Shown here in pieces: positions 49,558 through 59,397 of a stretch of DNA of 64,000 nucleotides. Source of the stretch: Rapana venosa (lineage: Eukaryota; Mollusca; Gastropoda; Neogastropoda; Muricidae). The DNA lies in NCBI GenBank assembly GCA_028751875.1, contig CM054140.1:15124747-15188746 (forward strand), written 5' to 3'. The stretch's first letter is position 1. Each line of letters opens with the position of its first letter. The position numbers and the translations under genes were made by a program. The notes below the pieces were generated by a model that was not told the DNA's origin, ran no database searches, and saw nothing but the letters and a program-made list of their open reading frames with translations.

Positions 49558-52500
49558 CACACACCCAAAAGAAGAAACTGCTTTAACAAAAGGAAAACGT
49601 GTGTGTGCAGACTAGAGGGCGTGCTGATCGCGCTGTGCTGTCACCACCAGTGCACGTGGAAGGCCTACGTGGGCAAAGCCTTCATGCGACACTGCCAGCT
49701 CTCCGCCGACGACTTTCACCTCCTCACCCGCCTCACCAGTTGGGCCGTCTGTGGTTGGCGCGATCGTGACGGCAGCTTCGGTGAGCTTGAGATTTGACTC
49801 GGGGTTTTATTTTCTTTCTTTGAGATCTAAGATTTCTTCTTCTTCTTCTTAATCCTTATAGCTCCTAGCGGAGCATAGGGCCTCAACAGCGTCCCTCCAC
49901 CTTCTCCTGTCTCTGGCAAGGGTCTTGGCCTCATCCCATGTCAGGCTGGAGTCTCTCAGCTCACTATGCAGGCTTCTCCTCCAGGTCTGTTTGGGGCGCC
50001 CTCTCTTCCTTTTCCCCTGCGGGTTCCACTCGAGCGCTTGTCTGGTGATGTTGCAAGGCTCCTTCCGTAGGGTGTGGCCGACCCAACGCCACTTTCGCCT
50101 CCTTACTTGGACTTCCATAGGCTGTTGGTTCGCCCTCATCCACAGGTCGGTACTTGGCACTCTGTCGAACCATCTGAGATGAAGGATCTGCCAGAGACAT
50201 CCGTTGATGAAGGTCTGGATCTTAGAGGAGCTGGTGTTGATGACCCGCCAAGTTGCTGACCCGTAGAGAAGCACAGACTTCACGTTGGAGTTGAAGATCC
50301 TGAGCTTGGTGGTTGTGGAGATCGCATTTGTTCTCCATACAGGTTTCAAGATGGCAAATGCTTGGCGTGCTTTCTTTATTCTTGCCTTGATGTCTTTGTC
50401 TGTGCCTCCTGTCTGGCTGATCTTACTGCCCAGGTACACAAATTCACTGACATCCTCTACTGCTTTCCCAGAGATGGTGACAGGAGCCTCTTGCTGGTTG
50501 TTGGTACGCAGTAGCTTGGTCTTCTCTTGACTGATCCTGAGGCCAACACGTCTAGCTGTGGTATCTAGGGCAGTGACTTTGCTTTGGATGTGCTGCAGGC
50601 GGTGGGATAGCAGAGCCAGGTCCCTCGGCAAAATCGAGATCTTCCAGCTTTGTCATGAGGGTCCATTGGATACCTTTCCCGGAACTTGCGTAGGCCGTCC
50701 TTGTCACCCAGTCCAGCACCACAAGGAAGAGGAGTGGAGACAACAAGCAGCCCTGTCTGACGCCAGAAGAGATCCCGAAGCTGTCGGAGAGTCTTCCACC
50801 ATGGATGACCTGGCAGGAGAATCCTTCGTAAAGTTGTCTTATGATGTTGACAAACTCTGATGGCACACCTTAGTGGAGAAGGATGTTCCAGATTGCTTGT
50901 CTGTCCACGCTGTCAAAGGCCTTCTCAAAATCGATGAAGCAGGCGTAGAGAGGTGACTGCCATTCTATGGACTGTTCCACGATGATTCTGAGGGTCGCAA
51001 TCTGGTCGGTAACAGGAACGTTCTTTTCTGAAGCCTGCCTGTTCATCTCGAAGAGTCTTGTCGAGAGCATCTTTCATTCGGTCCAGGATGACTCTTGTGA
51101 GGACTTTGCTGGGGATGGACAACAGGGTGATACCTCGCCACTTTCCACACTGGGAGAGGTCGCCGTGCTTGGGGAGCTTCACAAGCAGGCCCTTCTTTCA
51201 TTCTGCTGGCACCTCCCCAGTTGTCCAGATCAGGTCGAGCAAGCGGTGTAACTCGTCAACGATGTCACTACCCCCTTCCTTCAAGGCTTCTGCCGGAATG
51301 TTGTCAATGCCAGCAGCCTTGCCGTTCTTCAAGCTGCTGATGGCCTTTCGGATCTCTGTCTTGGTGATCTCTCCAATGTTGATGTCGAGAGGGTCCCCTG
51401 GCTCCAGCTGAGGTCGTTCCTCTGGGGCTGGTCGATTCAAGACCTCCTGAAAATGCTCTTTCCATCTTGTTAGCTGGTCTTCAACAGAGGTGAGAAGCTT
51501 CCCTTCCTCGTCTCTGACAGGTCTGTTTGGGTTGCTGCGACGCCCGCTAAGAAGTCTGGTGGTGGCATACAGGGTCTTGAGGTCTCCCTTGCCAGCAGCC
51601 TCTTCTGCTTCATCTGCGATGGCATTGATGCGAGCTCGTTTGTCTGCTTGTAGCTCATTCTTGGCTTCTTTGGCAAGTATGGAGTACTTGGCTGTTGCTC
51701 GCCGCTTCTGTTGGCGGGTCGTAGCTCGGTTCAGCTCTTGTTTGGCTAGCCTTCTTTCCTCCACTTTCTTCCAGGTCTCATCCTTGATCCATGGCGTCTT
51801 TGAAGGTGGTCCATTTGTGTTCCACTGTTTCTGTCTCCTCTGACTGGAGCACTTGGAAGCAGTTGTGAAGTGAGATCTGAAATGCCTGCTTTGTGTCTTC
51901 TTGTTTCAATCTCAAAACGTTGAACTTTTTCCTTGGATTCTGCAGAGTCTTTCTTGCAGACAAGCGCATCTTGATCTTGGTGACCACAAGATGGTGGTCT
52001 GACCCTATGTCTGCTCCGCGTCTTACTCTCACGTCTTGTAGGGAGCTCTGGTAGCGTTGTCTCACCATGACGTGATCTATCTGGTTCTCTGTCTGGTGGT
52101 CGGGGGAGACCCAGGTGGCTTTGTGGCAACGCTGGTGTGGAAAAAGCGTGCCCCCAATCACAAGGCTGTTGGCAGCACAAAAATCAGCAAGCATTTCTCC
52201 ATTTTCGTTTATGTTTCCAAGCCCATGTCGTCCCATCTCCCGCTCTCTATCAGTGTTGTCAGTCCCGACCTTGGCATTCATGTCCCCCATGAGGATGAGC
52301 ATGTCCCGTCTCGGAATCTTGTCTACCACCGACTGGAGCTGGGTGTAGAAGTTGTCCTTGTCTTCCTCCTCCGCTGTGTTGGTAGGGGCGTAGCACATGA
52401 CAAGGGACACCTTCTGGAAGCGCGACTCAAACCGAGCGGTGATGATGCGGTCCGAAACAGGCTCCCATTCCAGCAGGCTCTTGGCTGCATGTTTGGACAG

Positions 52501-54624
52501 CAGGAGACCTACTCCAGCTTCGTGACGGTCTTCTTCACTTTTACCGGAGTAGAGCAAGGTTTCTCCTGACTGTAATCTTGTCACTCCGTGACCATTCCAC
52601 CTGACTTCAGACATGCCCAGGAGTGTGAGGCGATATTTGTTCATCTCCCTCACTGCCTGCGCACACTGTCCGGTTTCCCAGAGGGTCCTCACGTTCCATG
52701 TTCCAAGTAGGACCGGCCAATGTGACAACAACCTCGGGGACTTCATCAGGGGCGTCTCTGGTTGATGAGGGGTCGTCAGCCCTGCAGCTTCCTGACGGGT
52801 TTGGCTGCAGCGCGTCATAGGTTTCCTTGAAGGATCCCCAGATCTCCCAAAGACTGAGTTGGCAAGAGTTTTTCTGTTTAAGGTTTCCGTAACAGGGTTT
52901 GTTTTACGGAGCAGGGTTGTTAGCCCTGTGTCCAACCCCCTTTACCTAGGGGGAAAGGTGCCTCCTTAGTCGCCTTTTACGACATGCCTGGATGGCGGGC
53001 AGGGTTCCTATTCTTGCAATGCTCGCTTTGCAAGCATACCCCGGGAGACCCATGGGGGAGATCTAAGATTTGGCCTAAGTTTTTTTTCCTGTTGAGTTAT
53101 CTCAGGGTTTTTTTGTTTTCCTTTTGAGTTTCAGATTTAACTCCAAGGTTTCTTTGCTTTTTCAGCTGTAGATTCTGCCCTCACACCCCCCCTCCCCTAA
53201 ACATGTGACCACCCCTTAAGTCTTTATGTGGCTACCTCAATGGTTTTTTTTTGTGGAAAAAAAACGGTTGCATACGCAAAAATTGGGCCATTTGTAAACC
53301 TTAGAGGTCTAACCAAGGAACGAACAGCCCCCCCCCCCACCACCCCCCCCCACACCCCTTCCCCCCCAAAAAAAATCCCAAACCAAACCCAAATCTTGTG
53401 ACCTAAGCTTAGTAACTAACAACGTGGAAAAAAAGGGTAGTGAATTGAAGTAAATCATAGACTTGTGTTATTTCATCTGGACTTCTATCATTTTTTTCTT
53501 GTGAAACAGGGAACGACAGGTCAAATGAAGTAACCTTGTACTACATAATATGTGATTTTTCAAGTGAAGTTAGTTTTCCTGAAACTCCTGTGTGGATTTA
53601 AAAAAAAAGTGGAAATGAAAGAAAATGAAGAATTTTTTTGGTTTTGGTATCTAAGGGATTATTCAAATAAAGTTAATTTGCCTAAAACTTTAGTGTAGAT
53701 GCTTAAGTACTGTGTGAAAAGAAATATTAAGAAATGAAGCATCTTTGTAGTATAACAGGAATGATTTCATTGAAGTTGGTTTGCGTAAAACGCCAATGTG
53801 AACGTTAAAGAATTGTAGTGAAAAGACAGTGCACGATTTCCATGTGACTGATTGCAGGAACCAAAGAGAAGACATCCAGCAGCACAAGTGTGCAGGAAGG
53901 TGAGGGGGGCAGGACCACAGCTGAGGGGTCGGGGCAGCAGACGTCCTCACAGAGAGACCATGACAACACCGCTGAAGAAGAAACAGAGCACAACACAGCT
54001 GACCTTGTCAACAGCGGTGACAAAGAGTGAGTCCTTGATCACCATACCACTCCACACCATGCCCTACCATGCCATGCCACACTACACCACACCAAACTAC
54101 ACCACACCAAACTACAACACGCACAACCACACCACATATATACCACATCACTCCTCACCACTCCACACCATATCATCCTCACGCACTCACACCACATCAT
54201 TCCACATCAACCACACCACACCACACCACTCCAGACCATACAGACCTGACTACTCACACACCACGCCACGCCACGCCACACCATGCACACACCACACCAC
54301 ACCATGCCACAACACACACACCACACCACACACACCACGACCACACCATGCCACAACACACCACACCACATCACATCCACCATGCCAGCCACACCATGCC
54401 ACACCACACCACAACAGATGAGATCAAAATATCTTTCAGAATCAAAAAAGGTAGCTACAGGGTATATTCACCTGGTTCATTTCTCATACCATATATCTGT
54501 CTCACGAATAGAATGAGATCAGAACTGTGTAAAAAGTAGGTGAACAAAAATTGAACTGAACACACACACACACTCTCAGAGCATACACACACACACACAC
54601 ACACACACACAACACACACCACAC

Positions 54625-54655
<31 letters not shown>

Positions 54656-54718
54656 AGAGCACACAGAGCATCACATTCAGAGCAACAGAGCACACACTCA
54701 GAGCACACTCAGAGCACA

Positions 54719-54750
<32 letters not shown>

Positions 54751-55053
54751 CACACTCTCTCTCTCTCTCTCTTAAACATAGACTAATATGCTTTACAGGC
54801 CATTCTTATCACGTTATTAAGGAGCTGACAGTAATTTTATATCATGTGTTTGTTATCTTCCAGAGACGGCTTGCAGTTGACGGAGAAACAGAAGGAGAGG
54901 GTGGGGTGGCGGTGCAAAAGACTGATCGACTTTGGCAGAGTGAGATACCTTAGGGACCAGGGGCTGCATTCAAACCTCAAGGTCTACATTGACGCTCAGC
55001 AAACACCAGAAAATGTAGTGCTGGTGGCTACCCCTGCCATGACAGATAAATAA
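33215..55053 (+). CDS. TRMT13: TRMT13-like tRNA 2'-O-methyltransferase, 14 exons, 589 aa
   Basis: TRM13-family SAM-dependent enzyme that 2'-O-methylates nucleotide 4 of the tRNA acceptor stem. Exons: 33215-33340, 34928-34974, 35556-35622, 36559-36621, 37732-37801, 38228-38334, 39899-39977, 40432-40520, 41146-41221, 42005-42079, 48446-48887, 49611-49780, 53858-54026, 54864-55053. The total is 1770 nt, all phases fit, and it ends in TAA. Domains: CCCH-type zinc finger (C12, C23, C34, H37); CHHC finger (C52, H58, H68, C72); SAM loop EMGAGKG (181-187) then QLSHWV; DIEHLCL; MGKHLCGAATDLTLRCL; VLIALCCHHQCTW; a C-terminal LIDFGRVRYLRDQG block. It is longer than human (about 481 aa) because exons 11 and 13 encode Ser/Thr/Glu-rich, low-complexity, probably disordered inserts. 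Exon 8 has three tandem acceptors (40348, 40390, 40432); the third gives the family-like GKGQLSHW. Introns 10 and 12 hold retrotransposons. Confidence 0.95.
33432..33745. repeat. (TC)n and (CA)n arrays in TRMT13 intron 1
   Basis: Begins about 90 bp after the exon 1 donor; several CA arrays follow to 33745. Confidence 0.9.
33880..34049 (-). repeat. Family H fragment and (GA)n array
   Basis: AAGGGTTACCC to CTAGCCCTTGCCCTGATTAG is the reverse of 9205-9300; the GA array is at 34012-34049. Confidence 0.6.
35985..36355 (+). mobile_element. SINE-A, full-length, in TRMT13 intron 3
   Basis: Head GATAGCCTGGTGGTTAGAGC, B box GGTTCGAGCCC, complete body, and terminal block ending CCATTATCCCTGAAAGAAAA. 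Confidence 0.85.
36428..36800. repeat. (GT)n arrays around TRMT13 exon 4
   Basis: GT-rich DNA flanks exon 4 (36559-36621). After the donor, GTGTGTGTAAAGTGTGTGTG-type units repeat to 36800. Confidence 0.85.
36945..37560. repeat. Family D inverted pair with family C inserted
   Basis: A minus-strand family D copy (36945-37045) faces a plus-strand copy starting near 37120. The plus copy is interrupted after ATTTCACTA by family C (37187-37530) and resumes at TCACCATTTGTGAACCTC. Confidence 0.7.
38400..38490 (-). repeat. Family D copy
   Basis: CAGCTAGAGCTCCGAGGTTC start, reverse orientation, in TRMT13 intron 6. Confidence 0.7.
38665..39175. repeat. SINE-A inserted into a minus-strand family E copy
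   Basis: Family E halves 38665-38750 and 39105-39175 flank a plus-strand SINE-A (about 38752-39100) with head GGTAGCCTAGTGGTCAGAAC and B box GGGTTTGATTCCC. Confidence 0.75.
40329..40454 (+). repeat. 42-bp triplication spanning the TRMT13 exon 8 acceptor
   Basis: Three identical 42-bp units. Each holds GTGAGTGTTGGTTTTTCAG (donor-like start, pyrimidine tract, AG) followed by the exon start GTCAGCTGTCTCACTGGGTC. It offers acceptors at 40348, 40390 and 40432. Because 42 is a multiple of 3 and no stop occurs, each acceptor keeps the TRMT13 frame, adding 0, 14 or 28 residues next to the SAM loop. Confidence 0.95.
40526..40665. repeat. (GT)n and G-rich low complexity at TRMT13 exon 8 donor
   Basis: Starts 6 bp after the exon 8 donor GTCTGT; GT array then G/A-rich runs. 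Confidence 0.9.
40685..40815 (-). mobile_element. SINE-A 3' half
   Basis: Reverse terminal block TCGAGGATAATGGAATAAGC through CACCGGCACACAATGGTCTA. Confidence 0.7.
41230..41350 (+). mobile_element. SINE-A 3' fragment
   Basis: Starts TTAGGCCATTGTGTGCTG, 10 bp after the exon 9 donor of TRMT13. Confidence 0.65.
41425..41815 (+). mobile_element. SINE-B copy, diverged
   Basis: Head TGGTAGTCTAGTGTTGAAAC, body CATGAGTGGCGATCTGGGTG and GTCTTTCAGATGACATGATG, and GAGAAATCTGCAGTGCTTTA near the end. It lies in TRMT13 intron 9. Confidence 0.65.
42455..42850 (+). mobile_element. LINE 3' coding fragment (RT C-terminal region)
   Basis: Frames encode LHWLPVSQRLEYKINTLCF and [20 protein letters not shown], the conserved tail of CR1/Jockey-type reverse transcriptases. 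It lacks the catalytic RT core and endonuclease, so it is a 5'-truncated insertion in TRMT13 intron 10. Confidence 0.75.
42858..42935. repeat. (GT)n microsatellite
   Basis: GT array with GCGTGCGAG interruptions at the LINE fragment's 3' end. Confidence 0.9.
42988..43233 (-). repeat. 3' LTR of the gypsy-type element
   Basis: 246 bp, TG...CA ends, same as 47511-47756. Confidence 0.95.
43667..44735 (-). pseudogene. Integrase region of the LTR element, frame-broken
   Basis: Frames contain the Cys pair of the HHCC finger (VKSCLACL), the core start HHPWSEVSLDFAGPF, TDNGPPFNGREF (second catalytic Asp block), SPAEALYGRKIRIQLP and a C-terminal IQIGDTVLVPSEERK. They lie in several frames. Confidence 0.85.
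44990..46130 (-). pseudogene. Reverse transcriptase/RNase H region of the LTR element, frame-broken
   Basis: Short in-frame pieces on the minus strand read DDILMRLNQAKVFSKLDLN (RT), a TSDDIL active-site-like block near 45615, and ITKPLRDLTRKDAEWTW (RNase H junction) near 45300. Several one-base shifts separate them. Confidence 0.8.
46251..47400 (-). pseudogene. gag, zinc knuckle and protease region of the LTR element
   Basis: 47080-47391 encodes a capsid-like stretch (WKKGFGARFTNLLAAMNV). 46251-46856 has two CCHC-like knuckles (CGWCGAKQHSREQC and CRLCSKIGHFAKVC) and the aspartic protease site LIDTGASVNIID. The two parts are in different frames with a broken stretch at about 46860-47080. It is therefore not expressible as drawn. 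Confidence 0.85.
47511..47756 (-). repeat. 5' LTR of the gypsy-type element
   Basis: 246 bp; contains TTTATAAA-like text that may serve as a promoter element on the minus strand. Confidence 0.95.
47765..47862 (+). repeat. SINE-B 3' tail
   Basis: TTTACAAGATTCAGCGCTAT, ATAAATTCCATATATT and (ATT)n. It follows the LTR element directly, so the element inserted at the SINE's upstream side. Confidence 0.7.
49287..49565. repeat. CA and C-run low complexity before TRMT13 exon 12
   Basis: CA arrays and a C run of about 21 end 45 bp before the exon 12 acceptor GTGTGTGCAG. Confidence 0.9.
49849..51764 (-). pseudogene. LINE reverse transcriptase part, frame-broken
   Basis: Segments: 51764-51198 (EEHFQEVLNRP-like linker, SLKNGKAAGIDNIPAEALKE), TGA at 51198 where family members have Trp, 51182-50925 (PKHGDLSQCGKWRGITLLS), 51070-50870 (YACFIDFEKAFDSVDR), 50866-50552 (GVRQGCLLSPLLF) and 50631-49849 (YLGSKISQTGG). 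The FADD catalytic box is altered by an extra base (FAEGPGS at about 50625). Confidence 0.85.
51778..52935 (-). pseudogene. LINE ORF, APE-type endonuclease part (385 codons)
   Basis: Open for 385 codons. Motifs: LLGTWNVRTLWETGQ (N-terminal Asn), MSEVRWNGHG (catalytic Glu), MCYAPTN, LMGDMNAKVG (Asp/Asn pair), NQIDHVMV, and GSDHHLV (terminal Asp-His). All expected APE endonuclease residues are visible. The RT continues in another frame from about 51770, so the polyprotein is interrupted. Confidence 0.85.
53215..53335 (+). repeat. Family D copy
   Basis: GTGGCTACCTCAATGG start. The remaining intron DNA 53336-53857 is AT-rich with no gene. Confidence 0.65.
54040..54420. repeat. CCACA/ACACC pentamer-type satellite in TRMT13 intron 13
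   Basis: Degenerate CACCA/CCACACCATGC repeats starting 14 bp after the exon 13 donor. Thr/His/Pro-rich ORFs across it are artefacts. Confidence 0.9.
54560..54772. repeat. CA arrays with CAGAGCACA repeats
   Basis: Two CA arrays around CAGAGCA units, then (CGCA)n and (CT)n, ending about 90 bp before exon 14. Confidence 0.85.
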
Positions 55054-55059
55054 CGTTTA

Positions 55060-55400
55060 GAATTTTGCCGCATGTAAAAGAACCCAGTACAGCAAGAGAG
55101 TCAGTTGTTTGAGCCTGGCAAAATTCTGTTTAAAAAAGCCATTTTCATAGGGAGATTATATCCCCAGAGTTGGAAAAACTGTCGCATATGCAAAATCTCA
55201 CCATTGGTGAACTTCGTAACACACATAACAACCAAAAAATAAGGAGATTATACACACAAACATCCCTGAAGTCAGAAAGTGGCTACCTACATAGTGGGGG
55301 GAAAGTGATCAAATTCGTAAAAATCTTACCATCTGTCAATCTTGGAGCTCTAGTCGAGGAGCGAGGAAAAAAACCAAAACATGCAAACTTCTCATCCAGA
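55060..55400 (+). repeat. SINE-B and family D fragments in the TRMT13 3' region
   Basis: 55063-55160 matches the SINE-B middle (GCAAAATTCTGTTTAAAAAA); 55175-55215 and 55255-55380 match family D. Confidence 0.6.
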
Positions 55401-55669
55401 GTGTACTTACTATCTCACAACAATTCCCAGGTGTAATGAGTGAGTCAGAGAGCATATTCTGAGTGACCTCCGAGGTGTTAGGCTGGGGAACATGCAACAA
55501 CAACAGCAACAACATAGATAAATATACGTGCAGGCTGGAAAAGCAAAATAGAGAAAGATGATTTTAAAAGGTTGTTTTTCCCTATAGTGTACACTGATTA
55601 TGCTTTAAACAATGACACATCCTGAGAATTGTCTAGTCTTGAAAGTTTGTTGGTTGAAAGGAAAGATTG

Positions 55670-55675
55670 AATAAA
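55670..55675 (+). terminator. Candidate poly(A) signal for TRMT13
   Basis: AATAAA about 620 bp after the TRMT13 stop, with a GT-rich stretch downstream. The intervening 3' region holds SINE-B and family D fragments. Confidence 0.4.
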
Positions 55676-56504
55676 CAAGAGTTGATATTGTATACATGTA
55701 TGTGTGTCTTATGTTTTTAGACAGGGATTTTTGTATGTGACTGTTTGTACCTGTGTGTGGTATGCCAGTAATTTCTATACAGGTAGAGCAGCCCGTTATA
55801 TACACTTATAAGAAACGTGCTATAATCAGAAGGCATACAGTGTGTATTTGCATGCATGTCATTGCTCATTTATGGGCGATCAGTAAGGATCTTAGCATTT
55901 TGATTGTATTAACTTTCTAAAGTTATGTCATAGCTATAGTTATGGCAGTCCTGATGTTGTAAAGTGACGTGTGGTATGCCCAACTATGGCACGCTTCAGG
56001 TTTTTAGAAAAAGAAGAGTAGCTGACAGCATTCAAAGGGAAACTACTCAGGCTGTTAGATAAACATTTCTCTTGACCAGTGTTCTTTGGTTTTTAACAGT
56101 CCAAAAACTTCTGTTCATAGTCTGCTGAACACAGAGTTTTCTTTAGTGCAATTTTTTTTGCTGTTGATTTCTGCACTTGTAAGAGGGGGAGTGTTGCTGA
56201 AATGCGCCAACTGCCCCTTACTTTAAAGCTTCTGCCTGTGTTTGTGATGAGATCTGATCCTGGGTGTTGGGGCCTGATTGGTACGTATCTTCAGTTTTCT
56301 TTGTCCTGAGAGGGAAACTGAGACTGTCATATGCAGCAAAGAGTATATTATGTAAATTGGCCTTATGTTCAAACTGAACATTCTAGACAGTTATCAGCAA
56401 TGAAGTCTCTAAGTATGATTTTGAAAAACGAATCTCTTAGTATGATTAAAAAAAAAAAGAGTGACAGCTTTTAGTGTCAAACCAAGGAGGAAGGTGGAAG
56501 GATG

Positions 56505-56700
56505 ATTTAGACATTCACCTTCCTAACAAGTAAACCATGAAGTTATGGGTTTGATTCCCAGCCTTGCCCTTTCTTCCCAGTTTGACAGGAAAAATTTAAC
56601 TGAATGTCAAGTCTTTCGGAGGAGACTCTAAACCAGTTGGACCCGGATTGTGCATGTAAAAATGAAAACCCACAACAGTTGAAAACTGGAAAGAGGAGGG
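56505..56700 (+). mobile_element. Degenerate SINE-B
   Basis: B-box-like GGGTTTGATTCCC, then CTTTCGGAGGAGACTCTAAA and AAAACCCACAAC, in SINE-B order. The stretch 55700-56500 around it holds no gene that I can support. Confidence 0.6.
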
Positions 56701-56744
56701 AGAGACTTCCTGACTGTTGTGGCAAAATGGGTAGGTTCAATTCC

Positions 56745-56875
56745 CAACTGTATCCCCAAACTCAGAATACAGCTACCTCACTGGTGGGGTGGGGGGGGGG
56801 GGGGGGGGGGGTAGGGTTGCCTACACAAAAGTCTCACCATCAGTGAACCTCAGAGCTCTAGCTATGGAACAACAA
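56745..56875 (+). repeat. Family D copy with G run
   Basis: Contains a G homopolymer of about 20 in the GGTGGGG block. Confidence 0.7.
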
Positions 56876-57283
56876 CAACAACAAAAAAGTATATAACGTT
56901 ACATGGTTATAAAAAGACATGGTAGAAGGGGTGCATGAAGACTTTCTTCTATCCAGGTCTGCTTAAAGTTTCTTTCATCTTTCAAGTATCAGGTTGAAGA
57001 ATGTCTCTTTGCTCCTGTATTGTTCTGGAACTCGGTGCTGATCCTGAAGGCAATGACAAGCAGGGCTAAAACCATTGTGTTGCACAGGCTGGGTGTAGGT
57101 TGGCATAGCATCTTGTTTGGCACCATTGACGTGTTTGTGAGAGAGAGCAGGCTTCTGATTTCACCATTGTTCGGAAACGCAAGCTAACAGGCTGCTGTGA
57201 ACTGTGGTATCCGTGTGGAAAAATCTATCTCCACTGCCAAGTTAAGACAGGAATGGTGATCTCATGTAGCTGCCTGTGTCTAA

Positions 57284-57565
57284 AAAGTATGTTCTTTCGA
57301 GCCAGAAGGCCCATAGAGCCGAGCTTATCCCGGTTCTGTAGCGTTAAGCGAACTGATGGTTTTTCACCACCCCTGTGACAGGACGCTAGTCTGTCGCCAG
57401 ATACTTCCCCAGCAGAGCTGGTACCCACTTGTACACCTGGGTGGAGTGAGGAAAATAGAGATAAAGTGTCTTTCCCAAGGGCACAACACCGAGCCGAGTG
57501 GGGATCGAACCCGCGACCTCTGGATCACGAGTTGACCGCCTAAACCACTCGACCACGGTGCCTCC
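57284..57565 (-). mobile_element. SINE-V copy with 12-bp target duplication
   Basis: Reverse copy of 14236-14524. GCCTGTGTCTAA flanks it at 57272-57283 and 57566-57577. Confidence 0.88.
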
Positions 57566-58083
57566 GCCTGTGTCTAAGTCCGTAGTGAAATATACCCAGG
57601 ATCCCACCATTGGAAATTTGGCCCAAGGGAAGACTTATTTGAAAAAAATAACCAAAGCCAAAACCAAACCCCACCCCTCCCCCCCAAAAAATCCACCACC
57701 ATCACTGACACCCCCCCTCCCCCCCCACCTAAAACAACCCCCCAAAACAAACCCAACAACAAAAAACAAAGAACAAAACAACAAGTTACAACAACACACA
57801 CATGTGCTGCACACACAACACACACACACACACACACAAACACACACACCACCAGCACACACAAGCATGCGCACACACACACACACAAACAAAAAGCAAA
57901 CAATAAAAAAAAAATTCACCACCCTGCTCTGACATTGAAATTGCAAAGTCAAGTTCATTTAAAAAAATAAAATTGTCTGGCTTGTACTGAATGGTCTGGG
58001 ATGGCAATCATCTATAAACTTATAGATGCTTTTAAAGGGGCTGACTTTTCAAGACTTGGTGGGATGTCATCTGATAATCTAGC

Positions 58084-58250
58084 ATGCTGTCAAGATGACT
58101 GTGTAGGTGGTCACTAGATCTAGCTGCTGGTCAAGGTGACTTGTGTGGGTGGTCACTAGATCTAGCTGCTGGTCAAGGTGACTGTGTGGGTGGTCACTAG
58201 ATCTAGCTGCTGGTCAAGGTGACTGTGTAGGTGGTCACTAGATCTAGCCG
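58084..58250 (+). repeat. About 41-bp minisatellite, 4 units
   Basis: CTAGCTGCTGGTCAAGGTGA followed by CTGTGTGGGTGGTCACTAGA, repeated with few changes. The first unit is partial. Confidence 0.9.
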
Positions 58251-58519
58251 CTAAGTCATGAGACACTTGTCCACGCCTTCAGGCAGACTTATCAAGTTTT
58301 CAGAAGATGGCTTTTGGCAGAAAAAAACCGATCCGTTTCTTCATGTTTACGACTGTCATCACAGCTGCCACTGTACTGTGTAGTATAAGACGGCGTAATT
58401 ACCCCCATGTTTACTGGAGACATCACTCAGTCAGTGACCTTCCTTGCTGCCGTTCATTCGCCCACTTCACTTGTAAAGAGATGCTCGTTTTAAGAGTATT
58501 GTAACTCAAGTTGGCTTAC

Positions 58520-58627
58520 CACGCGCGCACGCACACACGCACACACACACACACACAACACACACACACACACACCATCTCTCTCGCTCATGAGAGAGAG
58601 AGATTGTGTGTGTGTGTGTAAAAGAGA

Positions 58628-58694
<67 letters not shown>
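58520..58694. repeat. CA, GA and a G homopolymer of about 67 bp
   Basis: CA array, GAGAGA, GT array, then an unbroken G run (about 58630-58694). Such a length is rare in animal DNA and may be a read artefact. Confidence 0.85.
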
Positions 58695-58695
<1 letters not shown>

Positions 58696-58897
58696 GGGCT
58701 CATTTATGGCTGTGGCCTAATGAATAAACATCCGAATCCGAATCTCTCTCTCTAAGAAGTACACACTACCCACCTAACCACCCTTCCACCACACACACAA
58801 CACACCCACACGTCACAACAAAATTGAACACCAACGTATACTGCATTCTTATGTCTGCATGTGTACTCGTAGCCTGTGCACTTTCTTTACGCCCCCC

Positions 58898-59397
58898 NNN
58901 NNNNNNNNNNNNNNNNNNNNNNNNNNNNNNNNNNNNNNNNNNNNNNNNNNNNNNNNNNNNNNNNNNNNNNNNNNNNNNNNNNNNNNNNNNNNNNNNNNNN
59001 NNNNNNNNNNNNNNNNNNNNNNNNNNNNNNNNNNNNNNNNNNNNNNNNNNNNNNNNNNNNNNNNNNNNNNNNNNNNNNNNNNNNNNNNNNNNNNNNNNNN
59101 NNNNNNNNNNNNNNNNNNNNNNNNNNNNNNNNNNNNNNNNNNNNNNNNNNNNNNNNNNNNNNNNNNNNNNNNNNNNNNNNNNNNNNNNNNNNNNNNNNNN
59201 NNNNNNNNNNNNNNNNNNNNNNNNNNNNNNNNNNNNNNNNNNNNNNNNNNNNNNNNNNNNNNNNNNNNNNNNNNNNNNNNNNNNNNNNNNNNNNNNNNNN
59301 NNNNNNNNNNNNNNNNNNNNNNNNNNNNNNNNNNNNNNNNNNNNNNNNNNNNNNNNNNNNNNNNNNNNNNNNNNNNNNNNNNNNNNNNNNNNNNNNN
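58898..59397. other. Assembly gap, 500 N
   Basis: Exactly 500 N, a conventional unknown-length gap. Nothing can be said about its content. Confidence 1.

Larger units (their letters stand above)
49836..53057 (-). mobile_element. RTE/CFDP2-type LINE, near full length (3222 bp), in TRMT13 intron 12
   Basis: Flanked by the 14-bp target duplication GAGATCTAAGATTT at 49822-49835 and 53058-53071. On the minus strand, a 5' UTR is followed by an APE-type endonuclease, reverse transcriptase and a C-terminal region, ending in (AAG)n at 49836. The endonuclease and RT resemble the repeat-derived 'craniofacial development protein 2-like' family (RTE class). At least three frame changes and stops break the RT part. 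Confidence 0.92.

Noticed and set aside
51490..52569. Plus-strand ORFs of up to 170 codons
   Set aside because: Shadows of the minus-strand LINE coding region.
54069..54539. His/Thr/Pro-rich ORFs
   Set aside because: Translation of CCACA-type simple repeats in TRMT13 intron 13.
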